DNA of 24,824 bases from KBS-96 sp049585195 (GTDB lineage Bacteria; Acidobacteriota; Terriglobia; Bryobacterales; Bryobacteraceae), in NCBI GenBank assembly GCA_049585195.1, contig JBAUZG010000144.1, forward strand, positions 1 to 24,824. The letters run 5' to 3'. The position numbers were made by a program, and so were the translations under genes. How positions within the stretch are numbered: the first letter of the stretch is position 1; every line of letters starts with the position of its first letter. The notes under the pieces are model-generated. The model did no database searches. It was given only the letters and a program-made list of their open reading frames with translations, and was not told the DNA's origin. Positions 15,034-22,299 of this stretch are shown piece after piece.

Positions 15034-15058
15034 CCGAGCCACGACCGCGAGGGAGTGG
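15034..15058 (+). repeat. GAGCCACGACCG-type repeat, forward copy of an inverted pair
   Basis: The unit begins CCGAGCCACGACCGC and ends GAGTGG, with four differences from 8801-8825. It lies about 70 bases upstream of the glmM start and faces the inverted copy at 14981-15005. Confidence 0.7.
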
Positions 15059-15129
15059 TTGCGATGAACTTCGGTGACGACCCGCGATATAAAGGATTGG
15101 TACCGCCAGTCCGTGTCTGAGGCGATCTA

Positions 15130-16488
15130 TTGGCTAAAAAATTGTTTGGCACCGATGGCATTCGAGGAGTCGCCGGCGAGCCGCCCCTCGATGCCCGTAC
15201 CGCTCATGCGCTCGGTGTAGCGTTGGGGCAATGGGCCCGTGTGGCTGCCGGAGGCGAGACCACCGAAGCGCCTGAAATTATTGTCGGCATGGACACGCGC
15301 GAATCTGGCCCCTGGCTCGTTGGACAAATTGCTGGAGGGTTGAAGCGGTCCCGCGTTCGAACGAGATTTGCCGGAGTCATTACTACACCAGGCGTCGCTT
15401 ACCTTGCGCGCACAGGCCATTTCATAGCCGGTGTAATGGTCTCGGCCTCGCACAATCCGTATCACGACAACGGCATTAAGGTCATCAATCACGCGGGCTA
15501 CAAATTGGCCGACTCTCTTGAAGAAGAGCTCGAAGGCCAGATGTTCCAATGGCTCGACAGCACGGATGAAGCCGTCGCCGATAGCGTGCCGCGGGACGCC
15601 AGCCTCGACACCATCTACAGCGATTATCTTGCCTCCACGGTTCACGGCGACTTGCCTTTTCATCTCGCCGTTGATTGCGCCAACGGTTCAGCAACCGCCA
15701 TGGCCCCGGAATTGTTCCGCCGGCTGGGCGCTCGCATCGAGCTCATCGGCAACGAGCCGGATGGCCGCAACATTAACCTGAATTGTGGCTCGCTCCATCT
15801 CGAATCGCTCCAAAAACTTGTGCTCGAAACCGGCGCCGATTTGGGCGTCGCGTTCGATGGCGATGCCGATCGCGCCCTGTTTGTTTCGCGGGACGGCAAA
15901 GTCGTGGACGGCGATGCCATCCTATATATAGCGGGCGCCGCGCTTAATGCTTCGGGCCATTTGCCTGGCGATATCGTCATCGCCACCGTCATGTCGAACC
16001 TCGGCCTCGAGAAAGCGCTCGAGCGTCACGGCATTTCGCTTGTCCGCACGCCTGTCGGAGATAAATATGTGCTCGAAGAGATGCTGAAACGCGGAGCCAC
16101 TCTCGGGGGTGAGCAATCGGGCCATGTGATCTTCTCCGAATACGCAACTACCGGCGATGGCATCCTGACTGCATTGCGCGTTCTCGAAATTATGCGCCAC
16201 AGCGAATTATCCTTGAACGAACTTGCCTCCGCCGTCAAAACCTTTCCGCAGAAACTCGTCAATGTCCGCGTCAAATCGAGGAAGCCGCTCGATATGCTCG
16301 ATCACGTTCAGCACGAAATCCGCGCTGCCGAAGATGAGTTTCAATCGTCGGGACGCGTCGTGGTACGCTTCTCGGGCACTGAGCCCTTAGCCCGCGTCAT
16401 GGTCGAAGCGGAATCGGACGAGCAGGTTGAGAAGTGGACTTCGCGGATTGCTCACGCCATCCGTCAGGAATTGGGAGCACTAGATTGA
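15130..16488 (+). CDS. glmM: Phosphoglucosamine mutase
   Basis: The enzyme converts glucosamine-6-phosphate to glucosamine-1-phosphate in the route to UDP-GlcNAc, for peptidoglycan and other envelope glycans. The 452-residue protein has all four alpha-phosphohexomutase motifs: the catalytic phosphoserine S107 in MVSASHNPYHDNG, the Mg loop FDGDADRAL (D243, D245, D247), the sugar-binding GGEQSGHVIF, and the C-terminal phosphate loop RFSGTEPLARVMVEA. The N-terminal KKLFGTDGIRGVAG is the normal GlmM beginning. Translation starts at TTG 15130, with GAGG about 7 bases upstream. Its stop overlaps the TTG start of the next gene, so glmM leads a tightly coupled operon. Confidence 0.96.
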   Translation: MAKKLFGTDGIRGVAGEPPLDARTAHALGVALGQWARVAAGGETTEAPEIIVGMDTRESGPWLVGQIAGGLKRSRVRTRFAGVITTPGVAYLARTGHFIAGVMVSASHNPYHDNGIKVINHAGYKLADSLEEELEGQMFQWLDSTDEAVADSVPRDASLDTIYSDYLASTVHGDLPFHLAVDCANGSATAMAPELFRRLGARIELIGNEPDGRNINLNCGSLHLESLQKLVLETGADLGVAFDGDADRALFVSRDGKVVDGDAILYIAGAALNASGHLPGDIVIATVMSNLGLEKALERHGISLVRTPVGDKYVLEEMLKRGATLGGEQSGHVIFSEYATTGDGILTALRVLEIMRHSELSLNELASAVKTFPQKLVNVRVKSRKPLDMLDHVQHEIRAAEDEFQSSGRVVVRFSGTEPLARVMVEAESDEQVEKWTSRIAHAIRQELGALD

Positions 16489-17138
16489 AACCCTTTATTT
16501 TGTGGTCGGCCCTCATCGCGGTTCTAGGAACTTTCACCGCGGGCGCTATCGCCCAGTCCAAACAGAAGCCTCCCGGCGAGGACTGGGTGTCGCTGTTCAA
16601 CGGCAACGACCTGGAAGGCTGGAACAAGGTCGGCAAGGAAAGCTGGACAGTCGAAAACGGTTTGATTCACGGTAAAGGTTTGACCAACGATTACGGTTAT
16701 CTCGAAACCGCCAAGCAATACAAAGATTTTCAGCTTTCGCTCCGCTTCAAGTGCGTTGGCGACGGCAATAGCGGTGTCTTCTTTCGCTCCGCATTTAAGC
16801 CCGGCACCGCCGACGTAACCCAGGGTTATCAATTTGAAATCGACTGCACGATGATGCACCACACGGCGGGCGTCTACGCCGAAGATGGCCGCGGCTGGCT
16901 TGTTTGGCCTGCTCCCGAAAACGAAGGCGTCGTCCGCATGGGCGAGTGGAACGACTATCTCCTCGAGGTAGTCGGCAATCGCTACCGCTCGCGCTTGAAC
17001 AGCGTCGAGATGGTCGACTTCACCGATCCTCATCCCAAAGCCGCCGACGGAACCATCGCCCTTCAATTGCATGCCGGCGGCCGCGGCAACATGGAGTTCA
17101 AAGACATTTGGATCCGCGACCTTTCACATCGCGACTGA
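16485..17138 (+). CDS. DUF1080 / 3-keto-disaccharide hydrolase family protein, secreted
   Basis: From the TTG at 16485 the product is 217 residues with a signal peptide (MKPFILWSALIAVLGTFTAG followed by AIAQ). The start overlaps the glmM stop as TTGA and has GGGAG 7 bases upstream, which rules out the longer frame starting at 16434. The rest is one concanavalin-like beta-sandwich: DWVSLFNGNDLEGWNKVG, SWTVENGLIHGKG, YLETAKQYKDFQLSLRFK, GNSGVFFRSAFKPG, GYQFEID, then WNDYLLEVVGNRYRSRLN and GTIALQLHAGGRGNMEFKDI. These are the standard DUF1080 blocks. Some family members hydrolyse 3-keto-glycosides; the substrate here is unknown. Its coupling to glmM suggests an envelope or amino-sugar link, which is inference. 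Confidence 0.88.
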   Translation: MKPFILWSALIAVLGTFTAGAIAQSKQKPPGEDWVSLFNGNDLEGWNKVGKESWTVENGLIHGKGLTNDYGYLETAKQYKDFQLSLRFKCVGDGNSGVFFRSAFKPGTADVTQGYQFEIDCTMMHHTAGVYAEDGRGWLVWPAPENEGVVRMGEWNDYLLEVVGNRYRSRLNSVEMVDFTDPHPKAADGTIALQLHAGGRGNMEFKDIWIRDLSHRD

Positions 17139-17158
17139 AGAGTCCCTCCGTCCAACGC

Positions 17159-17677
17159 ATGGAACGCGCCGTTGTCAGCGCATTCCTTCTCTTCCACATC
17201 CTCGCCATCGCCTGCTGGGCCCTCCCCATCGACACGCCGCTTCTTATCGCCCTGCGAAATGCCGTCAGTCCCTACATGTTATGGTCCGGGCTCTTCCAAC
17301 GCTGGAATATGTTTGCCCCCGAGCCGGCCAAAGTCGACTTCTATATCGAGGCCGATATCACCCTGCACAACGGAGAAAAACGCACCTACGTTTTGCCCCG
17401 AATGGAGAAATTGAGTTACGCCGAGCGCTACGCCAAGGAGCGTTACCGCAAGTACATCGAATACCTGCGCCAGGACACTTACTCCGGTCTTTGGCCGGAC
17501 GCCGCCAAACACATTGCGCGGCTCTACGCAAATCCCTCAAACCCGCCAGTGTTCGTGATTCTCGTGCGCTACTGGTCCCAGATCAGCCCCCCAGCGCCCG
17601 GCGGCACTCTTCAAAGGAGCCCGTGGTCTCGGGTTCCCTTCTACATCTATGTGGTTAAAGCCGACGATCTGAAATGA
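17159..17677 (+). CDS. Small membrane-anchored protein, DUF5819-like, partner of the HTTM protein
   Basis: This 172-residue protein begins with a hydrophobic helix (VVSAFLLFHILAIACWALP) and a second weakly hydrophobic stretch, then FQRWNMFAPEPAKVDFYIEA, followed by a soluble alpha/beta part (ADITLHNGEKRTYVLPRMEK). The W-N-M-F-A-P-x-P motif resembles DUF5819-type proteins, which I recall lying next to HTTM genes, but this is not certain. The ATG at 17159 lies 20 bases after the DUF1080 stop; a CTG overlapping that stop is an alternative start. Its own stop overlaps the HTTM start as ATGA, so the two proteins are probably made together and may work as a membrane pair. No catalytic residues can be named. 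Confidence 0.7.
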   Translation: MERAVVSAFLLFHILAIACWALPIDTPLLIALRNAVSPYMLWSGLFQRWNMFAPEPAKVDFYIEADITLHNGEKRTYVLPRMEKLSYAERYAKERYRKYIEYLRQDTYSGLWPDAAKHIARLYANPSNPPVFVILVRYWSQISPPAPGGTLQRSPWSRVPFYIYVVKADDLK

Positions 17678-18606
17678 GCATTCATTCCGTCGTCAAAGCC
17701 TGGAATCGATTCTTCTTCGAACCGCAATCCCCAACTCCCATCGCCCTCTTCCGAATCCTCTACGGAATCCTGACCATCGCGAATCTTCTGTTCCTCTATC
17801 CCGACTGGCTCAACTGGTTCGGCCCGCACGCATGGGTGACGATCGCCACGATGCACAACCTCGAGCCAGGCACGCGCCTCAACCTGTTTATGCTGATTCC
17901 TCAAACCGATCTCTCGGTTATGGCGCTGTTTTGGGTCTTTCTCCTGTTTGCGATATCTCTCGCGCTCGGCCTCTTCACACGATTCAGCACGATCGTTGTT
18001 TTCTTGTGTCTCACTTCAATCCACCAGCGGAATATTTATATCCTTCACGCTGGCGACACGCTGATGCGGGTAACCGGCTTCTTCCTGATGTTTGCTCCGG
18101 CCGGAGCCGCCTTTTCCATCGACCGCCTCATCCGCGTTCGGCGAGGCAAGGAAGAGCCGGTTATTCGGCCGAGAAGCCCTTGGGCCCAGCGCATGATCCA
18201 GTTCGAACTGGCACTGGTCTATCTCACCGGCTTCGGCTGGAAGTCGCTCGGATCCGATTGGGTGGACGGAACCGCGCTTTACTACGTGTTTCACGTCGAT
18301 CAGCTAAGGCGTTTCCCACTGCCCTCCTGGTTTTACGATCTGGCCGTCTTGAAATTATGTGGATGGTTCACTCTCGCTTTTGAATTCGCATTCGGAATTC
18401 TGGTTTGGTTCAAAGAAACGCGCTACGCCATGTTGGCCCTGGGAGCCGTTTTTCACCTCTCCATTGAATACATGCTGAACATTCAACTGTTCGAGTGGAT
18501 GATGCTGGCGACATACGTAATTTTCATAGATCCAGACGATTTAGACCGCGCCTGGAAATGGATCGCCACCATAGTCCGCGATCGGCGCGTTGTCCATAAG
18601 CGCTGA
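17674..18606 (+). CDS. HTTM-domain (vitamin K-dependent carboxylase-like) membrane protein
   Basis: This 310-residue protein has many hydrophobic segments and the layout of the HTTM family, whose animal member is gamma-glutamyl carboxylase. Visible family features are the N-terminal PTPIALFRILYGILTIANLL, the loop LNWFGPHAWVTI, the phrase TSIHQRNIYILHAGDTLMRVTGFFLMFAPAGAAFSID, the re-entrant QFELALVYLTGFGWKSLGSDWVDGTALYYV, and AVFHLSIEYMLNIQLFEWMML. The bacterial function is unknown; carboxylation cannot be assumed. It is translationally coupled to the preceding small membrane protein (ATGA) and ends the glmM-led operon. Hairpins follow within 10 bases of its stop. Confidence 0.85.
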   Translation: MSIHSVVKAWNRFFFEPQSPTPIALFRILYGILTIANLLFLYPDWLNWFGPHAWVTIATMHNLEPGTRLNLFMLIPQTDLSVMALFWVFLLFAISLALGLFTRFSTIVVFLCLTSIHQRNIYILHAGDTLMRVTGFFLMFAPAGAAFSIDRLIRVRRGKEEPVIRPRSPWAQRMIQFELALVYLTGFGWKSLGSDWVDGTALYYVFHVDQLRRFPLPSWFYDLAVLKLCGWFTLAFEFAFGILVWFKETRYAMLALGAVFHLSIEYMLNIQLFEWMMLATYVIFIDPDDLDRAWKWIATIVRDRRVVHKR

Positions 18607-18612
18607 CGTAGC

Positions 18613-18652
18613 GCACGCACTTTGCGTGCCGCGTCGAGACTCTTCTCGACGC
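18613..18652. repeat. Two adjacent perfect hairpins after the HTTM gene, possible terminator
   Basis: Hairpin one is GCACGCA/TGCGTGC with loop CTT (18613-18629). Hairpin two is a 9-base perfect stem GCGTCGAGA/TCTCGACGC with loop CTCT (18631-18652), followed by CAATTTTACTT. The place just after the operon and the T-containing tail suit a terminator. The remaining stretch to 18780 holds no gene I can support. Confidence 0.65.
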
Positions 18653-18780
18653 CAATTTTACTTCTTCATGAGCGGTTCCGCTGGCAGAAAAACGACGGTA
18701 TCCGCAGCGGCCTCTCAGTCCGCGTCTTCAACCGAGCGATCTTGGATCTTTCACAGCTTCTGAGCGACTGGCCTGCACGC

Positions 18781-18786
18781 TATAGT
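18781..18786 (+). promoter_or_regulatory. Putative -10 box of the lut operon
   Basis: TATAGT lies 12 bases before the TTG start of lutA, and no Shine-Dalgarno is present. No clear -35 is seen at 16-18 bases upstream. Weak support; the first gene of the lut operon needs a promoter somewhere in 18653-18798. Confidence 0.3.
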
Positions 18787-18798
18787 TCAATTAGCTCA

Positions 18799-19542
18799 TT
18801 GCGAATCTCGCTATTCATTACCTGCTATAACGACACGCTATTTCCGGAGACCGGCAAAGCGGTTGTCGCCGTTCTCGAGCGCCTCGGACACACGGTCGAA
18901 TTCCGCTCCGCCCAGACGTGCTGCGGCCAGATGCACTACAACACGGGCTACCAGAGGGAAGCGTTTCCCATGATGCGCCACTTCCTTGAACTATTCGCCG
19001 ACGCGGAAGTCATCTGCATTCCATCCGCATCCTGCGTTGCCATGATTCGCGACCACTATCCCAAAATGGCCAGTGCCACAAAAGACCCTCGTCTCATTCA
19101 ACAGGTTGAGGCTGTTCTCCCGCGCGTCTTCGAGCTCTCCGAGCTCCTGGTCGACAAACTCGGCGTCTCGAACGTGGGCGCATTCTATCCGCACACCGTT
19201 ACGCTTCATACCTCGTGCCATTCGCTCCGTTCTCTGCGCGTCGGCGACAAGCCTGTCCAACTATTGAAAAACGTTCGCGGCCTTCAACTCTTGGAATTGC
19301 ACGAAAGCGGCGAGTGCTGCGGCTTTGGCGGCACGTTCTCTGTCAAGAACGCCGAAGTCTCCGCTGCCATGCTCTCCGATAAAATCCGCTGCATTCTCGA
19401 TACCGGGGCCGAAATATGCACGGCCGGCGATAACTCTTGTCTCATGCACATCGGCGGCGCTCTTAGCCGTCAGCGGACCGGCGTCCGTTGTGTTCATCTG
19501 GCGGAGATTCTCGCTTCCACCGAAACCGGGGAAGCGCTATGA
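18799..19542 (+). CDS. lutA: L-lactate dehydrogenase complex protein LutA (CCG-domain Fe-S oxidoreductase)
   Basis: LutABC oxidises L-lactate to pyruvate and feeds electrons to the respiratory chain. From the TTG at 18799 the product is 247 residues, the usual LutA/LldE length, starting MRISLFITCYNDTLFPETG. Two cysteine-rich CCG modules are visible: QTCCGQMHYNTGYQREA with PSASCVAM in the first, and TLHTSCHSLRSL with ESGECCGFGGTFSVKN in the second. The frame is open from 18622, but residues before 18799 do not resemble the family and overlap the hairpin repeat, so I reject the longer start. The stop overlaps the lutB start as ATGA. Lactate oxidation suits the aerobic respiratory operon at the other end of the window. 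Confidence 0.92.
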   Translation: MRISLFITCYNDTLFPETGKAVVAVLERLGHTVEFRSAQTCCGQMHYNTGYQREAFPMMRHFLELFADAEVICIPSASCVAMIRDHYPKMASATKDPRLIQQVEAVLPRVFELSELLVDKLGVSNVGAFYPHTVTLHTSCHSLRSLRVGDKPVQLLKNVRGLQLLELHESGECCGFGGTFSVKNAEVSAAMLSDKIRCILDTGAEICTAGDNSCLMHIGGALSRQRTGVRCVHLAEILASTETGEAL

Positions 19543-20966
19543 TCCGCGTCGGAGAAGCGGCAGAAGCGTCTTCATTTCCGCAAGCCGCTGAGCGCCTCAT
19601 AGCCAATACTCAGCTTCGTCATAACGTCCGGCATGCTACCGATGTCATCCGCAGCAAGCGGAACAAGGTCGTTGGAGAAATGCCCGACTGGGAGCAGCTC
19701 CGCGAAGCCGGGCGCCAAATCAAAGAGCATACCCTCAGCCGCCTCGATGAGTATCTGCTCCAGTTCGAAGAGGCCTGCACGCGCGCCGGCGGCAACGTGC
19801 ACTGGGCCCGCGATGCCGACGAAGCCAACCGCATCATCGTCGGCATCGTCCAGTCGCACCACGAAGAGGAAGTCATCAAGGTCAAAACCATGACTTCCGA
19901 CGAGATCCTTCTCAACGACGCGCTCGAAGCCGCCGGCATCACGCCTTACGAAACTGACCTGGCCGACCTGATCGTCCAGCTTGGCGGCGATAAGCCGTCG
20001 CACATCGTCGTCCCCGCCCTCCATCGCAACAAAATGGAGATCCGAAAGATCTTCCTCGACAAGATGAAGCTCGATCATCTCGGCGAAGAACCGGAGGATC
20101 TCACCAACGCCGCGCGCCGCTACCTGCGCGAGAAGTTTCTGCGCGTGAAGATCGGTATCAGCGGCGCTAATTTCGCTATCGCCGAAACTGGTTCTGTTTG
20201 CGTCGTTGAATCGGAAGGCAACGGCCGGATGTGCGTCTCGTTGCCCGAGGTGCTGATCAGCCTGGTTGGCATCGAAAAAATTATTCCTACATTTGCCGAT
20301 CTCGAAGTTTTTCTTCAGCTTCTTCCCCGCTCCGCCACAGGCGAACGCATGAACCCCTACAACTCCCTTTGGACCGGCGTTACTGCGGGCGATGGCCCGC
20401 GCGAGTTTCACGTCGTTCTGCTCGACAACGGCCGGACGCGCGTGCTCGCCGATCCCGACTCGCGCGAAACTCTGCATTGCATCCGCTGCGGAGCCTGCTT
20501 AAATGCCTGCCCTGTATACCGCCAAACCGGCGGCCACGCCTACGGATCTGTTTATTCGGGACCGATCGGCGCGATTCTCACGCCTCAGCTTCAAGCGATG
20601 CAGCACTCGCAATCGTTGCCCTACGCGTCCTCTCTATGCGGCGCGTGTTATGAAGTTTGTCCCGTCAAAATCAATATTCCCGAAATTTTAGTTCATCTGC
20701 GCGGCAAAATTGTCGAGAATGGGGACGCCCCGCGAAGCGAACGGTTGATGATGAAGGCCGCCGCTTTCGCACTCGAAAATTCCACTCGCCTCTCGGGCGC
20801 GCAAAAGCTGGCCCGCATCGCGCAACTGCCGTTTGAAACGCACGGCGTCATCCGCCGCTTGCCAGGCCTGCTCGGCGGATGGACCCGCGTTCGCGACCTG
20901 GCGCCCGTACCTAAGGAATCGTTCCGCCAGTGGTGGGCAAAGCGCGGGCAAAAGGGCCCGCAATGA
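19539..20966 (+). CDS. lutB: L-lactate dehydrogenase complex iron-sulfur protein LutB
   Basis: This 475-residue protein combines an N-terminal LUD domain (residues about 55-290, including HEEEVIKVKTMTSDEILLND, GANFAIAETGSVCVVESEGN and PSHIVVPALHRNKMEIRKIF) with a C-terminal ferredoxin-like part. One cluster motif is C314-x2-C317-x2-C320-x3-C324-P (CIRCGACLNACPVYRQTGG). The second is C367-x2-C370-x3-C374-P (SLCGACYEVCPVKINIPEI). It passes electrons within the LutABC lactate oxidation complex. The ATG at 19539 overlaps the lutA stop by 4 bases, and the lutC start overlaps its stop in the same way, so the three proteins should be made in step. The longer frame from 19488 lies inside lutA and is rejected. 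Confidence 0.94.
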   Translation: MIRVGEAAEASSFPQAAERLIANTQLRHNVRHATDVIRSKRNKVVGEMPDWEQLREAGRQIKEHTLSRLDEYLLQFEEACTRAGGNVHWARDADEANRIIVGIVQSHHEEEVIKVKTMTSDEILLNDALEAAGITPYETDLADLIVQLGGDKPSHIVVPALHRNKMEIRKIFLDKMKLDHLGEEPEDLTNAARRYLREKFLRVKIGISGANFAIAETGSVCVVESEGNGRMCVSLPEVLISLVGIEKIIPTFADLEVFLQLLPRSATGERMNPYNSLWTGVTAGDGPREFHVVLLDNGRTRVLADPDSRETLHCIRCGACLNACPVYRQTGGHAYGSVYSGPIGAILTPQLQAMQHSQSLPYASSLCGACYEVCPVKINIPEILVHLRGKIVENGDAPRSERLMMKAAAFALENSTRLSGAQKLARIAQLPFETHGVIRRLPGLLGGWTRVRDLAPVPKESFRQWWAKRGQKGPQ

Positions 20967-21583
20967 CAACTGCCAAAGACGAAATCCTGAATCGCATTAA
21001 AACCGCGCGTGGCCACACTATTCCGCCTATCGAGCGTGGTTATCTTCGTGAAGGCCTGTTAAGCGCGGCCGACCGCATCGATCTCTTCATCGATCGCCTT
21101 AACGATTACGGCGCCGCCGTCTATCGCGCATCCCTTCAGTACGTTCCGCAAACTGTAGCCGGCATTCTTCGATCCCGCTCCAAAACCGGCTTGCTCGTGC
21201 CTGGCGGCCTCGACCCAGCCTGGCTGCCCGACGGCTTCGATTTCATCCGCGCGGACACCCTTACCTATGCCGAAATCGACTCGAGCGAAGGAGTACTCAC
21301 CGGATGCGCCGTTGCCATCGCTATGACAGGAACTATCGTAGTTCGCCACTCACCTGGCGAAGGCCGGCGCGCACTCACGCTGATTCCCGATTATCACCTG
21401 TGCATCGTGTTTGAACATCAGGTCGTCGAAACAGTCGCCGAGGCCATTCAACGCATGACCGAATTCGCCACTTATCCCATCACGACCGTTTCCGGCCCTT
21501 CCGCCACATCCGATATCGAGATGACCCGCATTAAAGGCGTGCACGGCCCCCGCACCCTCGAAATTCTCCTTGTTGCAGATTAA
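20963..21583 (+). CDS. lutC: Lactate utilization protein LutC (LUD domain)
   Basis: This 206-residue protein is a single LUD domain, the third component of the LutABC lactate oxidation system. Conserved stretches are GLLVPGGLDPAWLPDGF, EIDSSEGVLTGCAVAIAMTG, LIPDYHLCIVFEHQVVETV, and the C-terminal TVSGPSATSDIEMTRIKGVHGPRTLEILL with the typical GPSxTSDIE motif. The ATG at 20963 overlaps the lutB stop as ATGA; the longer frame from 20930 is rejected. No regulator gene such as lutR or a lactate permease is next to the operon. Confidence 0.93.
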   Translation: MTTAKDEILNRIKTARGHTIPPIERGYLREGLLSAADRIDLFIDRLNDYGAAVYRASLQYVPQTVAGILRSRSKTGLLVPGGLDPAWLPDGFDFIRADTLTYAEIDSSEGVLTGCAVAIAMTGTIVVRHSPGEGRRALTLIPDYHLCIVFEHQVVETVAEAIQRMTEFATYPITTVSGPSATSDIEMTRIKGVHGPRTLEILLVAD

Positions 21584-21610
21584 CGCTTCCTTCCGTAAGA
21601 CCTTACAGAA

Positions 21611-21652
21611 CCGCGAGCGTCAGCAAGCGGAGCTTCGAGCCCGCGCGGCTCG
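21611..21652. repeat. Diverged GAGCCGCG-type repeat plus hairpin after lutC
   Basis: CCGCGAGCGTCAGCAAGCGG (21611-21630) matches 15 of 20 positions of the unit at 8801-8825. It is followed by a hairpin CGAGCC/GGCTCG with loop CGCGC (21636-21652). It lies between lutC and the DUF3011 gene and could end lut transcripts, but there is no T-tract. Confidence 0.5.
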
Positions 21653-21658
21653 CTCTGA

Positions 21659-21664
21659 TACTAT
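21659..21664 (+). promoter_or_regulatory. Putative -10 box of the DUF3011 gene (leaderless)
   Basis: TACTAT lies 8 bases before the ATG at 21673, and there is no Shine-Dalgarno. It fits the TANNNT pattern seen at other first genes in the window. Confidence 0.33.
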
Positions 21665-21672
21665 CTGGCATA

Positions 21673-22161
21673 ATGCGTTCGCCGGTCGCTCTGCTCCTCG
21701 CTTTCTCCTCGGTATTCACCTTGTTTCCACACTTGCTGGCAGCGCAGACCATAATCACTTGCAGCTCTGACAACGGCAAGCGGCGCTACTGCCCCGCAAA
21801 TACACGCGGAGGTGTGAAACTCGGGCGTCAGCGCAGCGGGTCGCCCTGCAAGCTGAATTACAGCTGGGGCTTCGACCAGCGCGGCATCTGGGTCGATCGC
21901 GGTTGCCGCGCCGATTTCATTCTGGGGCGCGTCAGCGCCGCCCCGGTTCCGCCGCCTCGTCCGCCCGTTGCCCAGCCCCTGATTATTACCTGCTCTTCGA
22001 ATAACATGTCCCGCAACTACTGTCCCGCCAATACCACCCGAGGCGTCACCCTGCGCCGCCAGCTGAGTGGCTCCGTCTGCCGCCAGGGTGTCACCTGGGG
22101 CTACGATAAGCGCGGCATCTGGGTCGACCGGGGTTGTCGCGCCGAATTTGTGGTGCGCTAA
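21673..22161 (+). CDS. Secreted protein with two tandem DUF3011 repeats
   Basis: This 162-residue protein has a signal peptide (MRSPVALLLAFSSVFTLFPH, cleavage near residue 25) and two copies of the DUF3011 unit (about 26-83 and 103-160). They are joined by a Pro-rich linker (APVPPPRPPVAQP). Each copy has four cysteines with identical spacing: C30, C40, C59, C78 and C107, C117, C136, C155. Each also has the family phrases ITCSS, YCPANT and GIWVDRGCRA. Disulfides are likely outside the cytoplasm. The function of DUF3011 is unknown to me. The gene stands alone between lutC and smc. Confidence 0.88.
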   Translation: MRSPVALLLAFSSVFTLFPHLLAAQTIITCSSDNGKRRYCPANTRGGVKLGRQRSGSPCKLNYSWGFDQRGIWVDRGCRADFILGRVSAAPVPPPRPPVAQPLIITCSSNNMSRNYCPANTTRGVTLRRQLSGSVCRQGVTWGYDKRGIWVDRGCRAEFVVR

Positions 22162-22299
22162 GCGCGAGACTGCCCCAACAAATAGTACGTAATCATCCGC
22201 CTAACCCCGCCAATGGTAGTGCATCTTCTTTACTTTCCCGACTTCCCCCGGTTACCATGGAAGCACCCCCGAGAATAAGGAGAGAAGGGGTTACTCTTT

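Noticed and set aside
16434..16484. Longer DUF1080 start inside glmM
   Set aside because: The TTG at 16485 has GGGAG at good spacing and begins a proper signal peptide; the extension is polar and lies within glmM.
18622..18798. N-terminal extension of LutA by 59 residues
   Set aside because: The added residues overlap hairpin repeat DNA and do not resemble LutA, which normally begins at the RISLFITCYND block.
19572..20477. Minus-strand open frame of 301 codons
   Set aside because: It is antisense to lutB and arises from GC-rich codon bias; it has no ribosome site or domain.
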